This document shows, one piece after another, positions 29,298 through 37,870 of a stretch of DNA of 64,000 nucleotides. This DNA is from Xanthobacteraceae bacterium (GTDB taxonomy: Bacteria > Pseudomonadota > Alphaproteobacteria > Rhizobiales > Xanthobacteraceae), in NCBI GenBank assembly GCA_009694215.1, contig SHVN01000002.1, positions 1 to 64,000 on the forward strand, given 5' to 3'. Position 1 is the first letter of the stretch. Each line of letters starts with the position of its first letter. The notes under the pieces are model-generated. The model saw only the letters and a program-made list of their open reading frames with translations, was not told the DNA's origin and made no database searches. The position numbers and the translations under genes were made by a program.

Positions 29298-29804
29298 TCA
29301 CTCGCGCCGGCGCGAGATCACGTAGGATTCGTCTTAGAACCACAGCGCGCCGTGCTTCTGCAGCACCTCGCTGGTTGCCGCGAGGTAGCTTCCGTCGGCG
29401 GCGGCTTCCGCGACCCGGTGGTCCTCGACCTGCGCGACGTAGATGGCGGCGTTCCAGGCGGCGAACAGCGTCGAGGTGCCGATCGAGGATTCCTGGGTGA
29501 TCTCGCTCGGCAGCGTGTGCATGTCGTAGCGGAACAGCGAACGGTTGTCGGCGTAGGCGTTGAAGTTGAGATCGCGCCCGGCGGGCCCGAGCTCCTGCTT
29601 GACCGCCTTCATGATCTGATGGCGGTCGTGCAGGAACGGGTTGTCCCCCGGCCAAACCTTCTGCACGATTTCGTGGCCCGGATCGTTGCCGTGCGAATGG
29701 ATGGCGATCAGCCGTCCGCCCGGCCCGAGCGCTCGCGACAGCGGCGCGATCACGCGTTTGCCTTGAAGTCGAGCGAGGGGGATGCGCTGCCCACTTATGC
29801 CCAC
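29298..29804 (-). pseudogene. C-terminal remnant of a SAM-dependent methyltransferase, 5'-truncated with late in-frame TAA
   Basis: PLSRALGPGGRLIAIHSHGNDPGHEIVQKVWPGDNPFLHDRHQIMKAV...DNRSLFRYDMHTLPSEI...GALWF*DESYVISRRRE*; no N-terminal SAM-binding half in the window. Confidence 0.65.
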
Positions 29805-29919
29805 TAAAGTCTACCGAAAAATCCAATGAATTTCAGAGGCCTATCGGCAGTGCCGGGTGCGGGTCCGGACGAAGTGCGGTAATGAACATCGAAGTCATTC
29901 CCGAACCGAAAGCGCCGCC

Positions 29920-30708
29920 ATGCCCCGCTTCGCCGCCAATCTCGCCTACCTCTTCACCGAACGGCCGCTGCTCGAGCGCTTTGGCGCGGCCGCGGCGGCT
30001 GGCTTCAAGGCGGTGGAACTGCAGGCGCCCTATGACCACGCGCCTTCGGCGCTCAAGGCCGAAATCGACAAGCATGGGCTCAAGCAGCTCGGCATCAACA
30101 CCTTTGTAGGCTCCCGCCCGGGCGATTCCGGATTGGGCGCGGTGCCGGGCCGCGAGAACGACTGGGACGTGGTGTTCAAGCAGGCGCTCTACACCACAGT
30201 GGCGATCGGCGGCAGCGCGATCCATTGCATGGCGGGGACGGTGCCGCCGGAGCAGCGGCCGGCCGCGGAGCGCACCTTCATCGCCAACCTCGCGCGCGCC
30301 GCGGATCTGGCCAAGGAAAAGAACGTCACGCTGCTGATCGAGCCGATCAATCAGCGCGACCGGCCGAACTACTTTCTCACCCGCATCGAGCAGGCCGCCG
30401 ACATCATCGTTAAGGCCGGCCGGCCCAACATCAAGATCCAGTTCGATTTCTATCATGTGCAGATCGTCAGCGGCGATCTCATCACGCGCTTCCAGAAACA
30501 CCTGCCGCTGATCGGTCATGTGCAGATCGCGGCGGCGCCCTCGCGCGCCGAGCCGGACGAGGGCGAGATCAACTATCCGGGTGTGTTCGAGGCGCTCGAC
30601 AGGCTCGGCTGGTCGGGCTGGACGGCTTGCGAATACAAGCCCCGCGCGCGCACCGAGGACGGCCTCGGATGGGGCCGGGCGTATGGACTGGGCGGGCACG
30701 CGGCCTGA
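29920..30708 (+). CDS. Hydroxypyruvate isomerase family TIM-barrel protein
   Basis: MPRFAANLAYLFTERPLLERFGAAAAAGFKAVELQAPYD...LLIEPINQRDRPNYFLTRIEQAADII...IQFDFYHVQIVSGDL...GHVQIA. Confidence 0.92.
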   Translation: MPRFAANLAYLFTERPLLERFGAAAAAGFKAVELQAPYDHAPSALKAEIDKHGLKQLGINTFVGSRPGDSGLGAVPGRENDWDVVFKQALYTTVAIGGSAIHCMAGTVPPEQRPAAERTFIANLARAADLAKEKNVTLLIEPINQRDRPNYFLTRIEQAADIIVKAGRPNIKIQFDFYHVQIVSGDLITRFQKHLPLIGHVQIAAAPSRAEPDEGEINYPGVFEALDRLGWSGWTACEYKPRARTEDGLGWGRAYGLGGHAA

Positions 30709-30788
30709 CCGCAAGTTCCCCAAAAACACGGGGAAAACAACAGCTTGTGTGGTTTACGGGGCCGGGCACTGGCTGCTAAATTGCAGTC

Positions 30789-31379
30789 ATGTGGGGTAGG
30801 AAGCGCAAGGCTGCCGATGAAATGGCCCCCGCGGATGCGCCGCCCGGGCATCTGAAGAAAGCCGTCCGGCAGACCCGCATCGAAATCGCGGAAAAATCGA
30901 GCGTGGTGGTCGACCTCCGCGACGCGGAGATGGCGCGGCTCGAACTGCTTGATGACGCGCTCGATCCGCTGTTCGACGAGACCCCGCCGGACATCGACCT
31001 GTTCGACCGCGGCATCAGCCGGGGCGACACGCCGCGGTTGTGGATCGACGCCATCGCGCATGTGGCAATGGCGCGCGACAAGCGGCGCTACCGTTTCGTG
31101 CAGGACACCCGCTACGGTCGCAAGTTGCTGGCGGAATCAAACGACATCGCCGAGATCGTCGAAGCGGTCACTCATTACGTTGCAGCCCGCATCATCGAGC
31201 GCGAGCGGGCGCTGGCCGAGGACGAAAGTCCGCTGCACGACCGGTTGTACCGAAGCCTGCAGGGCAGCCGGCGCCGCTGGCGGTGGCGCATGGCGGGCGT
31301 CTTCCTGTTCGGCCTGATCTTCGGCAGCTTTGCCCTGTTTGCGGTGCTCTGGATCGTCGCATCGCGGCTGCCGCGATAG
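30789..31379 (+). CDS. Conserved-looking hypothetical protein with C-terminal TM segment
   Basis: 196 aa; charged N-terminus, C-terminal MAGVFLFGLIFGSFALFAVLWIVA. Confidence 0.65.
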   Translation: MWGRKRKAADEMAPADAPPGHLKKAVRQTRIEIAEKSSVVVDLRDAEMARLELLDDALDPLFDETPPDIDLFDRGISRGDTPRLWIDAIAHVAMARDKRRYRFVQDTRYGRKLLAESNDIAEIVEAVTHYVAARIIERERALAEDESPLHDRLYRSLQGSRRRWRWRMAGVFLFGLIFGSFALFAVLWIVASRLPR

Positions 31380-31382
31380 CCA

Positions 31383-32255
31383 TCACACAAACAGCGCCTG
31401 CCGGCTCACCTCGGCAATGGCGCTGTCGCGCCATCCGCGCGCGATCATCGTGCAGCGCCAGGCGCCCCAGGCGCCTTCGATCTCATAGAGATTGTAGCCG
31501 GCCGGATCGTCGTGGTGGCCGGGTGCCCCCGATGCGGAGGGCACGCCGGCGACGGGGATGCGGGCCTGCGGCCCCGACAACCAGTGGAGCGACGCCTCGT
31601 GGTGATGGCCGTGCAGCACCAGTTCCGCGCCGTGCTCTTGCAGCACGTCGCGCAGCGCACCAGCATCGTCCAGGCGGCGGAAATAGTTTGCGCCCGCGAA
31701 TGGCGGATGGTGGATCAGCACGACGCGGAACGCCTCGCGCCTGAGCCTGGCCAGCACCTCGCCGAGCCGGGCGATCTGGTCGCCGTGCAGCCGGCCGGTC
31801 GCGGCAAAGGGAAGCGTCGGCAGCGATGTCGACAGTCCGATCAGCGCCAGCGGCCCGCGCCGCCGCACGAAGGGGAAGCTCTCGCCGCCGTCGCCGCGCA
31901 TGTAAGCATTCCATTCGCGCAGCGCCGATCCCACGGCAGCGCGCACATAGCAATCGTGGTTGCCCGGAACGACGGTCACGTCGCCGGGACCGCCGAGCTT
32001 CTGCAGCCAGGCTCGCGCCGGCTCGAATTCGCTGGCCAGCGACAGATTGACCAGGTCGCCGGTGACCGCGACGTGATCGGGAGCGCGGGTCTTGAGATCG
32101 GCGACCAGCGTCTCCAGCACATCGGCGCGATGGATCCCGCGGCGCTTGCGCAGCCAGTTGACGTAGCCCAGGCCGCGCTTGGACAAGAGCTCAAGCGGGC
32201 GCGGCCGGGGCAGCGGCGCCAGGTGCGGATCGGACAGGTGGGCGAGGACGAACAT
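31383..32255 (-). CDS. Metallophosphoesterase
   Basis: LAHLSDPHLAP...DHVAVTGDLVNLSLASEF...VVPGNHDCYV...LIHHPPFAG...LVLHGHHHE. Confidence 0.93.
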   Translation of the reverse strand: MFVLAHLSDPHLAPLPRPRPLELLSKRGLGYVNWLRKRRGIHRADVLETLVADLKTRAPDHVAVTGDLVNLSLASEFEPARAWLQKLGGPGDVTVVPGNHDCYVRAAVGSALREWNAYMRGDGGESFPFVRRRGPLALIGLSTSLPTLPFAATGRLHGDQIARLGEVLARLRREAFRVVLIHHPPFAGANYFRRLDDAGALRDVLQEHGAELVLHGHHHEASLHWLSGPQARIPVAGVPSASGAPGHHDDPAGYNLYEIEGAWGAWRCTMIARGWRDSAIAEVSRQALFV

Positions 32256-32316
32256 CGGCTGCGGCTCATGCTCTGACGAAGAAGCCGCACCGGTGATGAC
32301 ACAACGACGGTGAAGT

Positions 32317-33276
32317 TCAAGAGCTGCCGATCACGATCCCGGCGATGAACACGAGCGTGCCGCCGACAACGATCTGGAACGCCGCCGAAAGGAATGGCGT
32401 GTCCATGTACCGGTAACGAATCCAGGAGATCGCCGCGAGCTCGACAGCCACCACGATAATGGCCAGGACCGTGGCCGCCCAGAAATCCGGAATGAGATAG
32501 GGCAGGGTGTGGCCGACGCCGCCGATCGTGGTCATCAGCCCACAGACCGTGCCGCGGATCCAGGGCGTGCCGCGCCCGGTGAGCGACCCGTCGTCGGACA
32601 GCGCCTCGGCGAAACCCATCGAGATGCCGGCGCCGACCGAAGCGGCCATCCCCACCAGGAACGTTTCCCAGGTGCTGTGGGTCGCGAAGGCCGCGGCGAA
32701 CACCGGAGCGAGCGTAGAGACCGAGCCGTCCATCAGGCCGATCAATCCCGGCTGCACGTATTGCAGCAGGAACATGCGGCGCTGGGTCTCGTCCTCCTTG
32801 GCGCGCGCGTCCTTGGTCAGGATGCTCTGGCCGAGCTTGTGGGCCATGTTCTCGTGCTCGGCCTCGATTTCGGCGAGTTCGGTCAGGAGCTTGCGAACCG
32901 AGACGTCGCGCGTCGTTTCCGTCGCCTTGCGATAGAAACGCTCCGCCTCGAATTCCATGTTCTCGGCGAACTTTCGTACCTCGTCGAGGCCCAGCGGCCG
33001 CATCAGCCAGAGCGGTTTGCTGTGATGGATGAAGCCTTTGACGTCCTGGCGGCGAATCAGCGGCAGGTACTCGCCGAATTTCGAGCGGTACATGTCGAAC
33101 AGCATGGACCGGTGCCGCACCTCCTCGTCGGCCATCTCGTCGAACACCTTGGCGGAGGCCGGGAAGGCCTCGCGCAGCCCTTCGGCGAAGCCCCGGTAGA
33201 TGCGGCTGTCCTCGTCTTCGTTGGAGATGGCGAGAGCGAGGATTTCCTGCTCGGATAGGTCTGCAAAGCGCTTCAC
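32317..33276 (-). CDS. mbfA: Membrane-bound ferritin-like/VIT1 fusion protein (MbfA type)
   Basis: N-terminal erythrin-like domain (SNEDEDSRIYRGFAEGLREAFP...DEMADEEVRHRSML), C-terminal VIT1-like TM domain (QPGLIGLMDGSVSTLAPVFAAAFATHSTWETFLVGMAASVGAGISMGFAEALSDDGSLTGRG). Confidence 0.9.
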   Translation of the reverse strand: MKRFADLSEQEILALAISNEDEDSRIYRGFAEGLREAFPASAKVFDEMADEEVRHRSMLFDMYRSKFGEYLPLIRRQDVKGFIHHSKPLWLMRPLGLDEVRKFAENMEFEAERFYRKATETTRDVSVRKLLTELAEIEAEHENMAHKLGQSILTKDARAKEDETQRRMFLLQYVQPGLIGLMDGSVSTLAPVFAAAFATHSTWETFLVGMAASVGAGISMGFAEALSDDGSLTGRGTPWIRGTVCGLMTTIGGVGHTLPYLIPDFWAATVLAIIVVAVELAAISWIRYRYMDTPFLSAAFQIVVGGTLVFIAGIVIGSS

Positions 33277-33315
33277 ATGGGTCTCTTGGGGTAACTTGGG
33301 ACTATTTGAAGCTAT

Positions 33316-33332
33316 ATTAGAAATATTCTAAT
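33316..33332. promoter_or_regulatory. Putative Irr-binding ICE-like palindrome upstream of mbfA
   Basis: ATTAGAA-ATA-TTCTAAT, 7-bp perfect arms, 40 nt upstream of the mbfA start codon. Confidence 0.7.
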
Positions 33333-33647
33333 CAAGGAAGAGGTTGGATGCGCCCTGTCAAGGGCCACACGTTTTTTATTGCTGATCAACGACTTAGACT
33401 CATTTTATGTATGCCTCGTTTCGGCTATCGCAACACTGTCGCAACATTGGCGCCAAACTCGTTCGTCACGAAATTTAGCTATGTCTGCTTTGCCTCCGAC
33501 AACAGACGTTTCCGGAATCGCGAGCATGTCCGCTTTTGCCAATAGCGGCCTCTTGCACCGCAGCAATGCTCGTGCGTTTGTAGTGGATATCTCCTTCAAC
33601 GCGACAAGGCGTCTGAAACAAAAGCCTGCCGAGCGAATTTTGCCATC

Positions 33648-33777
33648 ATGCACCCATTTCTCGCAGTTCTTGTCGCGCCCATTATGTTTCGCTTTCGTCG
33701 CCGCGCTTCGTTAAAGCTTGAGGTAATTGCTTTACGACATCAATTGGCGACGTTGCGCCGGTGGCGGAAGGAATTGT
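33648..33777 (+). pseudogene. N-terminal remnant of an integrase-core transposase
   Basis: RFRRRASLKLEVIALRHQLATLRRWRK resembles the leader of rve-type integrases (S/A-xLxxEVxxLRHQLxxLRR); homology then stops. Confidence 0.5.
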
Positions 33778-33978
33778 GTATTTCCTTGTCAGTCCGTAAC
33801 TTGGGTGGTTTCAGAGGAAGCTTTCAGTGGCACAACGCGGGCTCAGACCACGCGCAGCAGTCCGCTATGTACGTTATCATCCCAAAGCGGTCGTACTAGG
33901 GCAACACGACCACGTCGCAGTTCGCCCTTGAGCCAGCATCGTTCGCATCCGAGGCAACTGCATTTCGGGCGTGCCGTC

Positions 33979-35010
33979 CTAGCGTTGCGGTAATGAATCC
34001 AAGAGCTCCACGAGGTACTGCTTCCAAAGCTCCGGATAGCGCGAACCGAAATGGCCGTGGGACTTGTCGCTCGCCGGCACGATAACGGACCGTGCATTGG
34101 GGATTTTCGCGACCGCCCGCTCCACCAGTCCGAGCTCGAGTGTGTTGGCCATGTCGTCGGCGAAGTTAACCGTCAGCAGGCGCGCCTTGATCTTGTCGAG
34201 GTCGGGTTCAGGGTCGTAGTCCCATGACGCTTCGAATCCGTACAAATAGTCGTTGGCATCGATTTTACGGCCGCCCTCGACGATACTGTCATACAGCGCG
34301 ATGCTTTTCTCCCGGGTCGGTGCCGCTTCATAGGTTCTGACGCGGCTTTCCACGATGATGTTCTGGACGGGCAGCGCATAGACCCAATGCGACGGCTGCT
34401 TGACGTAGTTGCCGCCGTTGTAGTCAGGATCGTGGCGGATGCATTCGGTGATGATCCGGCGATAGAAAAAATTGTGACCGCTGATCGGCGCGGGCATCGC
34501 TACCAGCGGCATCAGCCCATCCATCATGTCCGGATATTTTCCGCCCCAGATCCAGGCCTGCATGGCGCCCATCGAAAGCCCGATGATCAGCTGCAGATGG
34601 TCGACGCCGAGACCTTCGACGAGCAGTTTCTGCGCGTCGACCATGTCTTTGTAGCCATAGCGCGGGAACTTGGCGCGCAAGCCATCGCTCGGCTTGCTCG
34701 AAGCGCCACAGCCGACACCATCGGGTACGATCAGATAATACCAGGCGCTGTCGAGCGGCTGCCCTCGGCCGAACAGTTGCGGACTGAGGAGATCGATAAT
34801 GGTTTTTCCGCTGCCGTTTGTGCCGTGCAGTAGCAGCACCGCATTCGTGACACAGCCTGTGGAATCGCGCCGCGGCGTTCCAAAGGTGACGTAGTGCTGG
34901 CGAAGCTCCGGAAGCGTTTCGCCGGTCTGGAAACGAAAGTCGCGGACGATGAAATCGGCTTCTGTTCTATCGGTCGCTTGCGTGGTCGAAGGGTTCATTG
35001 CGTTGTCCAA
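33979..35010 (-). CDS. Alpha/beta hydrolase, MetX-like homoserine acetyltransferase superfamily
   Basis: NAVLLLHGTNGSGKTI...GYKDMVDAQKLLVEGLGVDHLQLIIGLSMGAMQAWIWGGKYPDMM. Confidence 0.85.
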   Translation of the reverse strand: MDNAMNPSTTQATDRTEADFIVRDFRFQTGETLPELRQHYVTFGTPRRDSTGCVTNAVLLLHGTNGSGKTIIDLLSPQLFGRGQPLDSAWYYLIVPDGVGCGASSKPSDGLRAKFPRYGYKDMVDAQKLLVEGLGVDHLQLIIGLSMGAMQAWIWGGKYPDMMDGLMPLVAMPAPISGHNFFYRRIITECIRHDPDYNGGNYVKQPSHWVYALPVQNIIVESRVRTYEAAPTREKSIALYDSIVEGGRKIDANDYLYGFEASWDYDPEPDLDKIKARLLTVNFADDMANTLELGLVERAVAKIPNARSVIVPASDKSHGHFGSRYPELWKQYLVELLDSLPQR

Positions 35011-35079
35011 CGTGTATGATGGTGGGTTGCTAGGAGGGCGCCCCCGATGGGGTGCCGCGCTTGGTCTCGCATGCGTTAG

Positions 35080-36057
35080 CTATTCCGGTTTGATGCCGGC
35101 AGACTTGATCACAGTGCCCCACTTCTCGGTCTCATCGGCAAGAAGCTTGCCGAATTGGGCTGACGATTGCGGCGACGGGACTACGCCGAGGCCGGCCAGC
35201 TTGACCTTGACCGCCGGGTCGGCGAGCACCGCGTTGGTTTCCCTGTTGAGCCGGCCGATAATCTCGGCAGGCGTATTTCTGGGCGCGCCAAGACCGAAGG
35301 TTATAGCCACCTCATAGCCCGGCAGCGCATCGCCAATCGTCGGCAAATCGGGCAGCGCGTCATAGCGCGCGGTTGACGTGACGGCCAGACCGCGCAGCTT
35401 GCCAATCTTGATATGCTCGATCACCGGCGGCATGGTGGAGAAGATCGCCTGCACTTGGCCGCCGAGCAGGTCCGTCACCGCGGGCGCCAGACCCCGATAG
35501 GGCACGTGGACTAGATCGACGCCCGCCATCGCTTTGAACAGTTCGCCCGCCACATGGACCACAGTACCAATGCCGGCCGAGGCATAACTGACCTTGCCTG
35601 GATTGGCCTTGGCATACCCTATGAATTCCGGAACCGTCGTGGCCGCAAACGACGGGTTGACCACCAGCACCAGCGGCCCGCTGGCAAGTGCTGCGACCGG
35701 TACAATGTCGCGAATGAAATTGTAATTGAGCTTGTGATAAATGGCTGCGTTGACAGCGTCCGCCGAGCTGCAAGACACAAGGCTATAGCCGTCCGGCGCC
35801 GAACGTACGACAGCATCGATTCCCAGAGTGCCGCCGGCACCCGGTCGATTCTCGATCACGACCGGCTGGCCGAGTCGGTCCGATAGGCTTTGTCCTACTA
35901 GACGAGTGATGACATCGGCCGCATTGCCCGGGGCAAAGCCGACCACGACGCGCACCGGCTTGGCCGGATAAGCTTGCGCACTTGCCGTCCTTGGCAGGGT
36001 TGGCAGGCAGACAGCTCCTGCCGCCAAGTGAAGGAAAGTTCGGCGGGGAAGTGTCAT
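35080..36057 (-). CDS. Tripartite tricarboxylate transporter substrate-binding protein (Bug/TctC family)
   Basis: YPAKPVRVVVGFAPGNAADVITRLVGQSLSDRLGQPVVIENRPGAGGTLGIDAVVR; LVHVPYRGLAPAVTDLLGGQVQAIF. Confidence 0.93.
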   Translation of the reverse strand: MTLPRRTFLHLAAGAVCLPTLPRTASAQAYPAKPVRVVVGFAPGNAADVITRLVGQSLSDRLGQPVVIENRPGAGGTLGIDAVVRSAPDGYSLVSCSSADAVNAAIYHKLNYNFIRDIVPVAALASGPLVLVVNPSFAATTVPEFIGYAKANPGKVSYASAGIGTVVHVAGELFKAMAGVDLVHVPYRGLAPAVTDLLGGQVQAIFSTMPPVIEHIKIGKLRGLAVTSTARYDALPDLPTIGDALPGYEVAITFGLGAPRNTPAEIIGRLNRETNAVLADPAVKVKLAGLGVVPSPQSSAQFGKLLADETEKWGTVIKSAGIKPE

Positions 36058-36133
36058 GGCTCAACCTCCTGGTCTATTTCGATGATTTTAGCGGTCTCTC
36101 AACGGCTGCCCGCAGAAGCTACGCGGCCTAAAT

Positions 36134-36480
36134 CTAAAAGGCGACCGACAATTCTCCCAGCTTCGCAGACTTGGAGAACCCGAAGAATCGAGACGGATTG
36201 TCCCAGAGAATTTTCTGGCGGACTTCCTCGCTGGGTACCCAACCACTGAACACGCTGGCCTCGCGACCATATTCAACCGGGGCGATTTTCATCGGGCGCT
36301 TCTCCGGCCCGACGTCGGGGTTCAAGAAGGACCAATCCGAACCCCATATGCACCGGTTCACTCCAAAAGCGTTCAGGAGCTCGACCGCATAGGGTTTGAC
36401 ATCCTCGTAAGACTGTTCCCTCGCGGAAATCCGGAAGCCGCCGGAAAGTTTGATGACGGCGCTGCTCGGGTTTGTCCTTG
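36134..36480 (-). pseudogene. C-terminal fragment of an amidohydrolase (amidohydrolase_2 type)
   Basis: Frame reads SSAVIKLSGGFRISAREQSYEDVKPYAVELLNAFGVNRCIWGSDWSFLNP...QKILWDNPSRFFGF; catalytic N-terminal half absent. Confidence 0.7.
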
Positions 36481-36554
36481 TCTTTGTCCGTACTCATATG
36501 CGGATCTCATCGTTAGCGCTGTTAAATATTTTGCGTGCGTAGGCCGCCGTTCGG

Positions 36555-36671
36555 CTAGCCGCTACACTCTCTCAGAGCGAGCAGGTTGTCGTTCCAGTAG
36601 CCGTCCGCGTGGGTGCGGAGGTATTCGCCGCTCGGGCCGTTCACGACGGCGACTTCGGCGCGCTTGCCATT
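36555..36671 (-). pseudogene. C-terminal fragment of a DUF3892-like protein
   Basis: Minus strand reads NGKRAEVAVVNGPSGEYLRTHADGYWNDNLLALRECSG*. Confidence 0.5.
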
Positions 36672-36702
36672 GCAAGAAGCTGACGCAAGAAGATGCGCTC
36701 AG

Positions 36703-36748
36703 GCAAATACGAAAGCCCCTGGAAATTGCCAGGGGCTTTCGTATTTGC
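36703..36748. repeat. Perfect 20-bp inverted repeat with 6-nt loop
   Basis: GCAAATACGAAAGCCCCTGG-AAATTG-CCAGGGGCTTTCGTATTTGC. Confidence 0.85.
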
Positions 36749-36778
36749 GGGCCAACGACGGAGCGGTGGTAGCTGGAG

Positions 36779-37765
36779 CTAACTAACAAATCGGTCGCGG
36801 TCGTGCGGCGCGGTGAAGTCGAGCTCGGGGCCGAGCGGCATGATGCCGGTCGGGTTCACCTTGCGCTGGCTGCCGTAATAATGTCGCTTGATGTGGTCGA
36901 TGCTGACGGTCTCATCGACGCCCGGCACCTGATAGAGATCGCGCAGGTAGTTCGACAGGTTCGCGTAGTCGCCGATGCGCCGCAGGTTACACTTGAAGTG
37001 GCTGTAGTAGACCGCGTCGAAGCGGATCAGCGTGGGGAACAGCCGCCAGTCCGCCTCGGTCAGGCGCGGGCCCGCGACGTAACGCTGCCGGTACAGGCGC
37101 CGCTCCAGATCGTCCAGCGCTCCGAACACGTTGCGGAATGCCTCCTCGTAGGCTGGCTGCGCGGTGGCGAAGCCCGCGCGATAGACGCCGTTGTTGACGT
37201 TAGGATAGACCAGATCGTTGATGGCATCGATCTCGCTCCGCAGCTCCGGCGGATAATAGTCGGCGCTCTCGTTGGTCAGCGCGTCGAACGCTGAATTGAG
37301 CATCCGGATGATCTCGGAGGATTCGTTGCTGACGATGGTCTTGCGCTGTTTGTCCCACAGCACGGGAACCGTCACCCGGCCGGTGTATTTGGCATCCGCC
37401 AGCAGATAGATCTCCGAGACTTTTTGCGTCCCGTTCACCGGGTCGCCGCTCGATCCCTCGTCTTTGTCGAAGGTCCAGCCCTGCTCGCCCATATGCCAGG
37501 ACGTGACCGACATCGAGATGACGTTCTCCAGCCTTTTGAGATGCCGGAAGATGATGGTGCGGTGCGCCCAGGGGCAGGCGAGCGAGACATAGAGATGATA
37601 GCGGCCGGTCTCCGCGGCAAAGCCGCCTTCGCCGGAGGGGCCGGGGCTGCCGTCGGGAGTGATCCAGTTGCGGAATTTCGTGGTCGGCCGGTTGAAGCGG
37701 CCGTCCTGCATCCGCGACTTGTCGAAGCTGTCGTCGCGCCAAACGCCGTCGACCAAAAGTCCCAT
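36779..37765 (-). CDS. Glutathione S-transferase family protein (glutathionyl-hydroquinone reductase/ECM4 type)
   Basis: YHLYVSLACPWAHRTIIFRHLKRLENVISMSVTSWHM...GRVTVPVLWDKQRKTIVSNESSEIIRMLN...DLVYPNVNNGVYRAGFA. Confidence 0.92.
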   Translation of the reverse strand: MGLLVDGVWRDDSFDKSRMQDGRFNRPTTKFRNWITPDGSPGPSGEGGFAAETGRYHLYVSLACPWAHRTIIFRHLKRLENVISMSVTSWHMGEQGWTFDKDEGSSGDPVNGTQKVSEIYLLADAKYTGRVTVPVLWDKQRKTIVSNESSEIIRMLNSAFDALTNESADYYPPELRSEIDAINDLVYPNVNNGVYRAGFATAQPAYEEAFRNVFGALDDLERRLYRQRYVAGPRLTEADWRLFPTLIRFDAVYYSHFKCNLRRIGDYANLSNYLRDLYQVPGVDETVSIDHIKRHYYGSQRKVNPTGIMPLGPELDFTAPHDRDRFVS

Positions 37766-37870
37766 CGGCCTCTCCAATGCTGTCGGGGGCAATGTAGGCG
37801 CTGGAAGCCCCAAGCGACAGAGATGGACCCGCTTCACCCCAGGTGCTATCCGCCATGATGGGCCAGCGCC

